Shown one piece after another: positions 42,164 through 50,869 of a stretch of 64,000 nt of DNA. Below the pieces are notes generated by a model. The model did not search any database and was not told the origin of the DNA. It saw nothing but the letters and a program-made list of their open reading frames with translations. The translations under genes and the position numbers were made by a program. Source of the DNA: Candidatus Leptofilum proximum (GTDB lineage: Bacteria; Chloroflexota; Anaerolineae; Promineifilales; Promineifilaceae); contig JADJXK010000001.1 in NCBI GenBank assembly GCA_016710325.1, forward strand, positions 1,488,001 to 1,552,000, written 5' to 3'. Numbering within the stretch: position 1 is the first letter of the stretch; each line of letters begins with the position of its first letter.

Positions 42164-43825
42164 TCATGCCGCATTTACGGCCGTGTGGCACTGCAAGACA
42201 TATAGCTTGTAATCCGGCCTGCCGGGGGCGGGGATGATTTCCAGGGCAAATTCAAACTGGACGGGCACGTCGTAGGTTTTTTCCAGCCGGGTGAGGGCCG
42301 TGCGCATCAGCCGGACGAACTTTTCGTCGTTGATGAGGTGGTCGTAGGTGAGCTGGTGGGTTTGGGGGTCGAGCAGGTAACGGCCGTACGGATAATCCTC
42401 GCGCAAAATCTCGGAAATGGGCAGCAGCTTAAAGTTGTTGGCTGCCAGGTCTACCACCTTGACATTCTTTTGGATGAGCGCCTGGCTGCCGTTGAGATAA
42501 TCAGGTGCATTCAGCGAGATGATACACGCCTGGCCTTCTTCCAGCGGCAGGTTGACACGCTCGTCCAGCCCCAGCGTAAGGCGCAGGCAGCCATCCCTGG
42601 CGCGGCTGTCGTTTTTTTTGTACCAGGGGTTCTGGCTCAGCCCCGCACCCACGATGGTGGGTAGAAAGTAACGGCCGTAGCGGTGCCCAATCAACGGCTG
42701 GATCATAATCGCCATGCGCTCATCGTAATCAATCAGGCCGTGTTCCTGCCGTTCGATCATCGCTTCGGGGTTGAAGGTGCTGGCGTAGACGCGGCGGATA
42801 CCCTCCAGCAGCGCCTCGAAGTTTTCCGTAGGGCTGCCCTGGTTGGGGCAGAAGACGCTGGTGTATTTCCCGGCAAAGGCGTAGTCGATGTGATCTTCCA
42901 GCAGGCTGGACGAACGAACCACGAAGGGACGGCCGTTCAGCCGGTTCAGCACATCGCGCAGCTGCTCCATGATGTAGTTGGGAATTTTGCCCGCCAGGCA
43001 GCAGGCCACAATTTCCGGGTACTGCGTCCGCATGTCTTCCAGCGACAGATACTTCTGGTTGACATACCGCTCCAGCTTATTTTGCAGCAGAAATTCATAG
43101 ATGATTTCTGAGCCAATGAAGTAGGTGTCGGGAATGGTGACGTGGCTGGCAATGTTGGGGCCAAAGTCATGGTTGGCCCGCTCCAGGATGCGCCAGGCCA
43201 GCAGCATGCCGCCCGCCTTTCCGCCAATTTTGCCCCCGCCGATGAGCCGTTCGTAAATCCAGTTTAAGTCCTTGATGGAAAAAACCTGCTTGGCCAGGCG
43301 AATAAACGGCAGGTGATCGCTGAGCAGGCGCTTGATGAGCACCACCTTGATTTCTTCCAGGTGGTGTTTCACCTTTTCTTGCTCGGGCGGGGGCAGGGCA
43401 TCGTAGATGCTGCCCTGCTCAAACAGCATGGCCCAGGGCGCAATTTCCGGGTTGAAGGTGAGTTCCATCGCCTTGGGAGCTTTGTCCTGGTTGTTCAGCA
43501 CCTCGTCGATGATCTGCTCCAGCAGGCTGCTGCCCAGGTTATTGGCAAAATAGTTGTCGGTGTGCAGATCGCGGATTGTTTCCAGGCGGCGCTGCCAGGC
43601 ATTTTCATCTTCCTGCACGGTGGGGTTGTTTAGCCCCTCGCGCCGCTGCGACTCGATGGCCAGCGTTTTGACTTCCTGTTCAAACTCCGTTTTATCCACA
43701 ATGCCGCGGCGGAACAGCTCCTCGCGCATGCGCATGCGAATACGATCGCACAAGATGGGGTATTGGGCCAGCTTGATGTAAACGTCGATGGTGGGGGTGG
43801 TGGTTCTGAGTGGGCCAGTGGGCAT
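42164..43825 (-). CDS. PEP/pyruvate-binding (PPDK N-terminal type) protein
   Basis: 553 aa. The C-terminal two thirds resemble the ATP-grasp domain of pyruvate phosphate dikinase and PEP synthase (GGKAGGMLLAWRIL, RPFVVRSSSLLEDHIDYAFA, GKYTSVF, MAIMIQPLIGHRYGRYFLPT, FEFALEIIP...LYVLQC). The phosphohistidine and PEP-binding domains are absent, so it cannot be a complete dikinase; it may phosphorylate or bind a different acceptor. The N-terminal 170 residues are helical and charged. AGGAG 6 bp before the ATG. The C-terminus (LQCHTAVNAA) may be shortened by the helicase-like fragment that follows in the same frame. Confidence 0.8.
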   Translation of the reverse strand: MPTGPLRTTTPTIDVYIKLAQYPILCDRIRMRMREELFRRGIVDKTEFEQEVKTLAIESQRREGLNNPTVQEDENAWQRRLETIRDLHTDNYFANNLGSSLLEQIIDEVLNNQDKAPKAMELTFNPEIAPWAMLFEQGSIYDALPPPEQEKVKHHLEEIKVVLIKRLLSDHLPFIRLAKQVFSIKDLNWIYERLIGGGKIGGKAGGMLLAWRILERANHDFGPNIASHVTIPDTYFIGSEIIYEFLLQNKLERYVNQKYLSLEDMRTQYPEIVACCLAGKIPNYIMEQLRDVLNRLNGRPFVVRSSSLLEDHIDYAFAGKYTSVFCPNQGSPTENFEALLEGIRRVYASTFNPEAMIERQEHGLIDYDERMAIMIQPLIGHRYGRYFLPTIVGAGLSQNPWYKKNDSRARDGCLRLTLGLDERVNLPLEEGQACIISLNAPDYLNGSQALIQKNVKVVDLAANNFKLLPISEILREDYPYGRYLLDPQTHQLTYDHLINDEKFVRLMRTALTRLEKTYDVPVQFEFALEIIPAPGRPDYKLYVLQCHTAVNAA

Positions 43826-43855
43826 GGCAAACTCCTGTAAAAATAGGACGCAGAT

Positions 43856-44071
43856 TTACACAGATTTTTGTGCAGGTGTTACCAGGTCATTGAGCAGTTT
43901 CTCGGTGGCGGCGGTGATGTCGAGGATGGCTTGTTCGAAGGCGGCTTCGTTGCGGCGGGAAGGCTGCCGGTAGCCCGACACCTTGCGCACAAACTGGCGG
44001 GCCGCGGCTTCAATCTCTTCCGGCGTGGCGGGAACTTCACTGCTGCGTAACTGTTTAATACTACGACACAT
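43856..44071 (-). CDS. DUF2277 family small protein
   Basis: 71 aa, opening with MCRSIKQLR and holding PATPEEIEAAARQFVRKVSG and AFEQAILDITAATEKLL, the pattern of DUF2277. GGAGAG lies 6 bp before the ATG. Function unknown; the family is a short helical protein found in many bacteria. Here it sits 30 bp upstream of the PEP/pyruvate-binding gene and 20 bp downstream of the unknown membrane protein, so it is part of the same minus-strand run. A CACAGATT-type word lies in the gap to the next gene. Confidence 0.85.
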   Translation of the reverse strand: MCRSIKQLRSSEVPATPEEIEAAARQFVRKVSGYRQPSRRNEAAFEQAILDITAATEKLLNDLVTPAQKSV

Positions 44072-44091
44072 TGTTTCTCTCCATTTACAGA

Positions 44092-44919
44092 TCAGGGCTG
44101 CTGGTAGACGAGCTGGATGGGACCGGCTGGCTGGATGACCCCGCAGCGGCCGTTCACCGCCAGATTCACTACCTTGCCATCCGCACTTACTTCGCTAAGC
44201 GTCTCCTGCACGTCACCGCCATAGCTGGTGAACATGATGTCTGGGCTGACCACAAACGGCGTGCCGGTGAGGTCGATGTTGGCCCGGCCCAACGGCGCGT
44301 CGGGCTGGTTGCGGTGGCAGCCAGTGGCCAGGGCAAAGTCGGAAGCGGTCACCGGGTAACCCTCCAGCTGCTCGCCCATGATACTATTATACCCCGCCAG
44401 GCTCTCGGCCAGCGTGGCAAAGGTCATGTCGGTGGGATCGACGATGAGGGAGCTGGGATTGAGCCGCACCTTTTCATACTGGGTGATGATGGCGCCTTCC
44501 GGGTAGCTGATCACGCTGTAGTTGGCTCCGTTGGCCGTGGCGGGCAGCGTCAGGTATTCCTGCGGGGTGGTATCCATGTTGTGGCAGTAGAGGGTAACGG
44601 CCGTTCTGCCCTGCAGGTAAATCGTTTGGGGTCCATCTTCGGCCCTGGGCTGCTGCTCTTTGAGCATGGCACACGAATTCGGCCGTGGCATGGATGTCGG
44701 TGTGGCGGTCGGAAGTCGGGTGGGCGGCGGCATGGTAGGCTGCAAGGTAGCAATCTGCGTGGCGATGAGGGCAATGGTGGTGGCTTCGGCTTTGTCTGGC
44801 GCGATGGCGTTCTGGTGAAGCAGCACATAGCCCAGGTAAAAAGCCAGCACCACCAGCGCCCCGCCCACAACGAGCAGCCAGGTGAGAAAAGGTTGGGAAG
44901 CGGGTCTTATTTGTGGCAT
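44092..44919 (-). CDS. Unknown single-pass membrane protein near the CHAT/subtilase genes
   Basis: 275 aa from the ATG at 44919; the longer frame up to 45069 crosses a terminator hairpin and is rejected. One membrane segment lies at about 13-33 (LTWLLVVGGALVVLAFYLGY), then a Thr/Pro hinge (PPPTRLPTATPTSMPRP), then an outside domain of about 190 residues with four cysteines (SCAMLKEQQ, VTLYCHNMD, ATGCHRNQ, NGRCGVIQ). No family recognised. It follows the subtilase gene but a strong terminator lies between them, so it has its own promoter or depends on read-through. Confidence 0.7.
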   Translation of the reverse strand: MPQIRPASQPFLTWLLVVGGALVVLAFYLGYVLLHQNAIAPDKAEATTIALIATQIATLQPTMPPPTRLPTATPTSMPRPNSCAMLKEQQPRAEDGPQTIYLQGRTAVTLYCHNMDTTPQEYLTLPATANGANYSVISYPEGAIITQYEKVRLNPSSLIVDPTDMTFATLAESLAGYNSIMGEQLEGYPVTASDFALATGCHRNQPDAPLGRANIDLTGTPFVVSPDIMFTSYGGDVQETLSEVSADGKVVNLAVNGRCGVIQPAGPIQLVYQQP

Positions 44920-44966
44920 AGCTAAAAGTAGCTTACCTTGCAATTTGCGAATAATCAACCGGCAGC

Positions 44967-45012
44967 AAAAAAGGTTGGGCAAACGCTCAACTGGCGCTGC
45001 CCAACCTTTTTT
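44967..45012. terminator. Two-way rho-independent terminator after the subtilase gene
   Basis: AAAAAAGGTTGGGC pairs with GCCCAACCTTTTTT (14 bp, 18-base loop with a small inner pairing GCTC/GGC). Both ends carry A or T runs, so it can work in both directions. It lies 60 bp beyond the stop of the subtilase gene. Confidence 0.9.
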
Positions 45013-45072
45013 GGCTAGAACACACCTCTCCAAGGAGATGAACGAAGGGGGAACGGCCGTTTCCGGCACTGT

Positions 45073-46752
45073 TCAATTATTCAAATCTCTCGCACACGCC
45101 AGCGTGCGGGCCACATTGATCACCGGCACTTCTTGCGGCGTAGTGGGCTTCACCGTGCCGCACTGGATAACATCTCGCACTTCGGCCGCGCTCAGTCCAG
45201 GATTGAGCTGCCGGACCAGGGCGGCCAGACCTGTTACCATGGGCGCGGCAAACGAGGTGCCTACCCAGTTGTGATGTGTCACAGCAGCTTCTGTGCTTTG
45301 CAGGGTGCTCGGATGGACATAGCCAATGACCGAATACGGACAGTTCGGCCCCAGGTTCACACATTCGTGCAGCTTGGGTTCGCAGGCAATTGGTTCCTCT
45401 GCCTTCGGATCGCTTGGACCGCCATCACCGCCCGGTGCAGCCAGGTCCCCATCATTCGCGTAGCAGGACTGCTGGTTGTCCTGATTGCTGGCAGTAACGC
45501 TCAGCACTGTGCCCCAGTGGCCGGGGTAGTTGCTCACTTTCAACGATTCGGCCGAATCGTTGCCCGCGGCGGCTACCATTACCACATCCAGACATTCGCC
45601 AATTTGCATCACGGTTTCCAGTGAGTTCAGCTGGCGTACCAGCTCAAATGGCGGCGGAAATTCCCAGTCCAACCAGGGTTCAAACGGCCGAAACGGCTCC
45701 AGCGGCGGCACGCCAAGGCTCATGTTGACCACCGTCATGATGCCATTTTGATTTGCCTGACCCATAAAGGTCAGGAGTTCGTGATTCAACGTCGCCAAAT
45801 CGCCACGGTTGTTTTTGGTTAATACCCGAATGAGCTCAATTTCACTGGCGGGAGCCAATTGGCGAATGAAGCTGGTGCCAAAGTAACCGTGATTTGCCAC
45901 GTTAATATCCTGCCGGCTGCCTTCTTCCGGCGGTACCGGCGTGTTAATGAATTCTGGATGATCGATTTGCACCTTCAGCGCATTTTGCGTTGGGCTTTCC
46001 TGTACCGACGCCGCTGCGGGCCCATTACTTTCCAACGGAGAAGTATCAAACACACCTACGCGGATGCGGGCCAGCTCAGACCCGGTATTCACGGCCTGCG
46101 CATCTACCAGGCCAATGGTGCTAAATGCCCACTGTTCCAGGTAGTCATCCATGGTGGCCGGGGTGGGCTTGCCCTGATCAACATCACTGCCGGTCGGGTG
46201 CCAGGGGCTACCGGTCGGGTGCCAGGGGCTGCCCGTCGGGTGCCAGGGCGCACCAATCACCCAGTTGGCGTCGGCCAATACGCTGCTGCCTGCGGTGGTC
46301 TGATCGATAGCCTCTAAAACGGCCTCGACATCATCGGTGCTGCCGGTGAGCTCGTAAAGATTGATCTCCAGGTCGCTGCTGAGCTGGCTGCAGGCGGCAC
46401 TGCCGCTGCCAATTTGCAGGGCAGCAGACGCGACTGTTTGTGGCCCTAACGTCTGTTCGGCCGGTGATCCGAGGTCCTGCAAGCTAAAAGACCGGTTGGG
46501 GTCGATAGTCAAGATGATGTTGTCATCGATCGTTTGCAGTTCCTGAATAAGGGCATCCAGTTCGGTTGTTGTGCCCACCAAAATGATTTCCCCATCCATA
46601 AAGTATTCATCCCGCGCAGCCTGGGCGGCATTGCGATAGCTCAAAAAGATGGCAGCGATGAGCAACACAAGCAGAAGCAGAATGATTAAGACGGTGCGGT
46701 TGGTCCGGTTTACCGGGGCGTCGCGGTTTGATTTGCTGGCGACAGTAGACAT
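45073..46752 (-). CDS. Membrane-anchored S8 subtilase
   Basis: 559 aa. A short cytoplasmic N-terminus is followed by one membrane segment (residues 21-38, VLIILLLLVLLIAAIFLS) and a pro-domain-like region (50-165). A tandem heptapeptide, WHPTGSP, lies at 168-189. The peptidase S8 domain has Asp236 (VGVFDTSP), His288 (NHGYFGTSF), the oxyanion Asn398 (VAAAGND) and Ser500 (WVGTSFAAP). All catalytic residues are present, so it should be an active serine protease on the outer face of the membrane. GAAGGAGGG precedes the ATG. It lies 177 bp downstream of the TPR-CHAT gene on the same strand, which makes a two-protease unit. Confidence 0.9.
   Translation of the reverse strand: MSTVASKSNRDAPVNRTNRTVLIILLLLVLLIAAIFLSYRNAAQAARDEYFMDGEIILVGTTTELDALIQELQTIDDNIILTIDPNRSFSLQDLGSPAEQTLGPQTVASAALQIGSGSAACSQLSSDLEINLYELTGSTDDVEAVLEAIDQTTAGSSVLADANWVIGAPWHPTGSPWHPTGSPWHPTGSDVDQGKPTPATMDDYLEQWAFSTIGLVDAQAVNTGSELARIRVGVFDTSPLESNGPAAASVQESPTQNALKVQIDHPEFINTPVPPEEGSRQDINVANHGYFGTSFIRQLAPASEIELIRVLTKNNRGDLATLNHELLTFMGQANQNGIMTVVNMSLGVPPLEPFRPFEPWLDWEFPPPFELVRQLNSLETVMQIGECLDVVMVAAAGNDSAESLKVSNYPGHWGTVLSVTASNQDNQQSCYANDGDLAAPGGDGGPSDPKAEEPIACEPKLHECVNLGPNCPYSVIGYVHPSTLQSTEAAVTHHNWVGTSFAAPMVTGLAALVRQLNPGLSAAEVRDVIQCGTVKPTTPQEVPVINVARTLACARDLNN
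46191..46253. repeat. Three 21-bp tandem repeats inside the subtilase gene
   Basis: Three units of CGGTCGGGTGCCAGGGGCTA plus one base, the last slightly changed. On the minus strand they encode WHPTGSP three times, just ahead of the catalytic domain. Repeat number could vary between strains. Confidence 0.9.
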
Positions 46753-46929
46753 AGTGTTTTCCCTCCTTCAAAATGGGTATCACAAAGACAGTGGGTGTGA
46801 AAACGGCCGCTTTCCCTCACAGACACCAATACAACAAGGCGCACAAACGGCCGTTTCTCTTCCTGAGGGATTAAACGAGAGAACGGCCGTTTTTCCAGTA
46901 TCCGCTGTGTTTTGGGCGAAAACTGCTGG
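46753..46929. other. CHAT-subtilase gap with clustered HIP palindromes
   Basis: A 177-bp gap holding two exact HIP palindromes and one variant within 90 bp. The two exact copies are arranged so that AAACGGCCGTTTCTCT and AGAGAACGGCCGTTTTT can pair, with T-runs, a possible terminator or attenuator between the two protease genes. Confidence 0.5.
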
Positions 46930-49869
46930 CTACAAATTTCCGGCGTCGCCCACCAGGAAAAATGGCGCCCAAAAGTAGGGGTGGCTGTGACTTTCGGCCA
47001 GTTCCGGTTCGTGCAAGAAGCTTAGCTGAGCCTGGCGCAGGGCAGCCGCTTTGGTTTCGCCGCTGGCCAGCTTTTCATACAGCTGGTGCATCAGCCAGGC
47101 CGTGGTTTTGTCTTCCACTGCCCAGAAGGAAGCAATGAGTGAGGCAGCCCCCGCGCCCAGGAAGGCGCGCATCAGCCCCAGCAGCTCATCACCGCCGCCA
47201 ATGACGCTGCGCCCGGTCTGGCAGGCGCTCAGCGTCACCAGCGACGCTTTGAGCTTCAGGTTGAAGATGTCGATGGTGGTCAGCCAACCATCCGCCAGGG
47301 CCAGGCCGGAGAAAAGCGGGTTGTCGGCGCGGAAGTCGCCGTGGGTAGCCAGGTGCAGGATTCGCCCCTCGGCCAGCGCCGGAGCCAGGGTGCTCAAGGA
47401 AGCCTGCTCCTCCAGGAATGCCTGACCCTGCCACCGTTCGGCAATACCCTGGGCTTCGGTGACGGTGTAGGGTAAACGGCCGTTAAAGGAGTTGCCCACC
47501 GCCACCAGTGGTCCCGGCGTCTTGGGCGTTTCGTAGCAAAACCGCAATAGGCTGGAACCGGGCAGATAGCTGATTTCGGCCGTTTCCACCAGGTACTGCT
47601 GCCCATCATGGAGGGCGTGGAAAGGCAGATAGTGCAGCGGGCCATGCGGCACTACAATCCACTTTGAAAACGCCTGGGTGAAGGCCGCAATTGGCGCGAG
47701 CAGCTGGTCGTACAGCTGGTGCAGAATCGTTTGGGCGTTGTGGCTCAGGCGCTGCAGCTGCCGCCCGGAGCTGCGCGGCACGGAGCGTAAATTGAGCCAG
47801 AGCAGCTGGAGCTTTTGCTGCACCACCGGAACAGAAACGTCCAGCGGAAAGGCCTCAATGGTTTCTGCCGTCACCAGAAAAACAATCAGCTGCCCGCGAG
47901 CGACAAAAAATTCCAACAGCAGCGTGTCCTCCGGCAGGTAGGGCTGGGCCTGTTCGGCACGAACCTGCCACAGCGAAGCGTCGCGGGCGTAGTCGGCGTT
48001 GCGAATGAGCAGCTTGTGCCACAGCTCGGTGATTTCATTTTCGATGGCCAGAATCTTGTTTTCGGTGCGCTGCTGGGCGGCCAGGAGATCGGCCGTTTCG
48101 CCGCGCTGGCCAATTTCTTCATCCACCTCCCAACGGCGGTAGAGGCGATCTCGCTCGGCACGCAGGGCTTGCAGGCGAGTCACCAGCGGTTGGTCGGCCT
48201 CGCTGCGGGCTTCAATGTTGAGATTGATACGCAAGTTGAGCAAATCTTGCAGAGCGCGCGACTTGGCCCGCTCGCAAAATTCGAGGGCACGTTTGGGCTG
48301 TTTTAGCTTCAGGCAAAGCAAGACGGTCTCTTCGTAGATGCGCTCTTTGTCTTGCAGGAAATCGGCGCGGAACTCGATCATGAGACGGCCGTACAGCTGT
48401 TCCAGTTCATCAATCGACGCTTCGTAGGCCGCCAGGGCGGCTTGCGGGCGGCCCTGGTTTAAATTGAGTTCCCCTTCCAGCTGGTATCCCTGGTAGGCAA
48501 TGGCGGGCAGCTGGCTGGTCCGGCCAATTTGCAGCGCTTTGTTCACCCAGCCCTCGGCCTGCGTAAACGCCTGGAGGTGCAGCGCCGCCCGCGCGGCTAC
48601 CAGACAGGCCCGCGCCTCGCCGATGGGCAGTTCGTGCGCCGCAAAGATGGTGCCGGAGGCTTCAGCCTTGGCCAGCGCGGCGGCATATTCACCCTGGTAG
48701 GCCAGCAAAACGGCCGCTTGCAGTTCGGCATCGGCCACGGCCGTGGGATTGCCATCCTGCAAAAAGAGCTGGCGCGCTTCATCTACTGAGGCCTGCGCCT
48801 GGGCAAACAGTCCAAGTCCAGCATATGCTTCAGCTTCATTTAAGAGCGCCTGCCCCAAAGCCGCCAAGGTGTCAAGCTTGCTAAAGTACTGCCTGACGTT
48901 TTTGCACTTTGTTAATACGTCATTATAGCGCCGTAAAGAAAGCAAGCATTCGCTTACGAGAAGTTCAGTAAGCATTGCATGACGCTCTCGACCATCTTTT
49001 AAAAATGTTTCTCGTGCTATGTCGAACAATGCTAAAGCTTCGTTATACCGCCCCATCACAAAATAAGTCATTGCCAAATTTTGCTGCGCTTGAGCAGCTG
49101 CTATTGATTGCCCAAGCTGCTCATATTTCTGAGCCTTTTTGAGCGATTTGATTGATTCCTCAAATCTGCCTAAATTACGAAGCAGAATCCCTCGATTTAA
49201 TTCAACCCCCAATAGGGACTCATTAGCTTTTTCATCCAATTGGTTATAAATATCTCTTGCCTCATTTAATTTATGAAGAGCTTCTATATCTTGGCTAAGC
49301 TGGCCATGAATGATTGCAATATTGACCGTCATATCAGCGAGAGCCATTAACTCTCCATTTGCTTCCAAAATCTTTGAGGCGCTAATCCCTGTGGCAAAGG
49401 CTTCATCATAGCGGCTGAGATTTACAAGAGCATACAACTTGCCATTTTGAGACCAAGCTTGTTCAACTTGGCAGCCTAAAGTAGCATAAATTTGAGTGGC
49501 TTCATCGTAGCAGTCGATCCCTTTTTGATATTCGCCCAGGCCGATAGAGTAACCATTGCCCCGCGCCCGGAGGCTGAGCGCCTGAAAAAGCGGCGTGTCA
49601 AACGCCTTGGACAGCTGGGCAATGAGATCGGCAAAGTGAAAACATAGCTCGATGTTTTCCCACATGAGCCGGTCGGCTTCCGCTTTGAGCAGGTTGGCAA
49701 ATTCTTTGGCGGTGTCTAGTGCAAAAAGGGGTGTGTACTGCGCAAGCAAATAAAGCCGCTCGTTTTGTGAGGCGGCTTGCAGAAGGTAGGTGAGAAGTTC
49801 TTGGGGCGTCAGGTCGTCTTTTACGGCCGTTTCCGCCCCGGGTCTTACTGCTGCCAGGTTGTTAATCAT
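46930..49869 (-). CDS. TPR-CHAT caspase-like protease
   Basis: 979 aa. Residues about 20-560 are tetratricopeptide repeats (GNGYSIGLGEYQKGIDCYDE, NLAMTYFVMGRYNEALALFD, GLGLFAQAQASVDEARQLFL). A helical linker (about 600-650) leads to the C-terminal CHAT domain (about 700-979) with the dyad His843 (HLATHGDF) and Cys883 (LSACQTG). This is the architecture of HetF-like proteins and of Csx29 (TPR-CHAT) of type III-E CRISPR, in which TPR movement switches on the protease. It is flanked by an anti-sigma-like adaptor and sigma factor upstream and a subtilase downstream. The TPR part near 48900-49750 is AT-richer and free of HIP palindromes, unlike the CHAT part. Confidence 0.93.
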   Translation of the reverse strand: MINNLAAVRPGAETAVKDDLTPQELLTYLLQAASQNERLYLLAQYTPLFALDTAKEFANLLKAEADRLMWENIELCFHFADLIAQLSKAFDTPLFQALSLRARGNGYSIGLGEYQKGIDCYDEATQIYATLGCQVEQAWSQNGKLYALVNLSRYDEAFATGISASKILEANGELMALADMTVNIAIIHGQLSQDIEALHKLNEARDIYNQLDEKANESLLGVELNRGILLRNLGRFEESIKSLKKAQKYEQLGQSIAAAQAQQNLAMTYFVMGRYNEALALFDIARETFLKDGRERHAMLTELLVSECLLSLRRYNDVLTKCKNVRQYFSKLDTLAALGQALLNEAEAYAGLGLFAQAQASVDEARQLFLQDGNPTAVADAELQAAVLLAYQGEYAAALAKAEASGTIFAAHELPIGEARACLVAARAALHLQAFTQAEGWVNKALQIGRTSQLPAIAYQGYQLEGELNLNQGRPQAALAAYEASIDELEQLYGRLMIEFRADFLQDKERIYEETVLLCLKLKQPKRALEFCERAKSRALQDLLNLRINLNIEARSEADQPLVTRLQALRAERDRLYRRWEVDEEIGQRGETADLLAAQQRTENKILAIENEITELWHKLLIRNADYARDASLWQVRAEQAQPYLPEDTLLLEFFVARGQLIVFLVTAETIEAFPLDVSVPVVQQKLQLLWLNLRSVPRSSGRQLQRLSHNAQTILHQLYDQLLAPIAAFTQAFSKWIVVPHGPLHYLPFHALHDGQQYLVETAEISYLPGSSLLRFCYETPKTPGPLVAVGNSFNGRLPYTVTEAQGIAERWQGQAFLEEQASLSTLAPALAEGRILHLATHGDFRADNPLFSGLALADGWLTTIDIFNLKLKASLVTLSACQTGRSVIGGGDELLGLMRAFLGAGAASLIASFWAVEDKTTAWLMHQLYEKLASGETKAAALRQAQLSFLHEPELAESHSHPYFWAPFFLVGDAGNL

Positions 49870-49953
49870 CCCAATACGCCCTTCGTTGAGCAGCGGGCGC
49901 TCCTCAACGGATTGTGTTTACTTCATTTTTGCGAGCGAGGTGGTGCGTGGTTG

Positions 49954-50541
49954 CTAAATGTTTAAATCCTGTACATGAATTTCCATGGTTTCACCTGATA
50001 AAGTTAATTGATACTGGCCTGGCGCCAATCCGGTAAAGCTGAAGTTGCCGATTTCATCCAGGGTTACGGCCGTTACCACCCCATCTCCCTGCAGCAGCTT
50101 CGCCTCAACGGCCTCCGTTTCAATGCCTAAGACCAACCCCAAAATCGATTTGCGGCCTGGATGTTCCGGATCATCCTGGACCTCCAACGATAGTTGGGCG
50201 TCACCCGCTTCATACATCAATGGCCCGGTATCACCGCCGCGCATGGCAAACGCGGGAGTTCCCAACATATTCCTGGATTGCCCGCCCCTGCGAATGCGTT
50301 TGGCAATCCAGACCTTGATTCTTTCCCCAGTTGAGGGTTGCAGCGATACGGCCGTTTCCGCCAAAAATGCCTCTAACTGCGCAATGTCTCGTGTACACAA
50401 GGGGCAAACTGCCAGATGATTGGAAACTTGATGTGCGGCCGTTTCCGAAAGTAGCCCCAAATGATAATTGCCTAATGTTGCGCTATCGGGACAGGTAATT
50501 CGGTAGAGAGCAGCCTTGAGACTGTCATCAATATGCGCCAT
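49954..50541 (-). CDS. Zinc-finger anti-sigma-like adaptor with transthyretin-like tail
   Basis: 195 aa. Residues 15-55 match the anti-sigma zinc finger (zf-HC2): Cys17, His42, Cys46 and Cys49 in CPDSATLGNYHLGLL and NHLAVCPLC. The last 75 residues resemble a carboxypeptidase-regulatory/transthyretin-like beta domain (GNFSFTGLAPGQYQLTL). There is no membrane segment, so if it is an anti-sigma factor it is a soluble one. CAGGAGA precedes the ATG. It lies between the sigma gene and the TPR-CHAT gene, so it is the most natural candidate for a CHAT substrate whose cleavage frees the sigma factor (inference). Confidence 0.8.
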   Translation of the reverse strand: MAHIDDSLKAALYRITCPDSATLGNYHLGLLSETAAHQVSNHLAVCPLCTRDIAQLEAFLAETAVSLQPSTGERIKVWIAKRIRRGGQSRNMLGTPAFAMRGGDTGPLMYEAGDAQLSLEVQDDPEHPGRKSILGLVLGIETEAVEAKLLQGDGVVTAVTLDEIGNFSFTGLAPGQYQLTLSGETMEIHVQDLNI

Positions 50542-50580
50542 AGTTAAATCTCCTGATCATTGCGTGGTAGAAGCCGCCTA

Positions 50581-50633
50581 GTAAAAGCGGGCAAATCAAG
50601 CTTTCCTGATTTCAAAAACCTTCCCGCTTTTAC
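50581..50633. repeat. Inverted repeat between sigma and adaptor genes
   Basis: GTAAAAGCGGG and CCCGCTTTTAC with an inner pair AATCA/TGATT. It lies 40 bp upstream of the adaptor gene and may be an operator, attenuator or weak terminator. The rest of the 328-bp gap (50542-50869) shows no convincing gene. Confidence 0.55.
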
Positions 50634-50869
50634 TTAAAAATGAAAAGAATAGGAGACAGCGTTACGCCGAGAATGAAAAGAAAACCGGGTATAACAGAAA
50701 AGATTGTTTATTTTCGTTCATATCAGTGTAACCTGTGTTCTCCCACATTGCTTTACATAAAGCGAGAGCGCAATGGTGTGGCAGAACAGGGATTTCCCAA
50801 AAGTGGGTTAATTCTGCCAAAGCGAGCAATTTATGCTGCTACCTGTATAAACGAATGCCCCGCCATTTT

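Noticed and set aside
44920..45069. Extension of the unknown membrane protein to an upstream start
   Set aside because: It would translate the terminator hairpin at 44967-45012.
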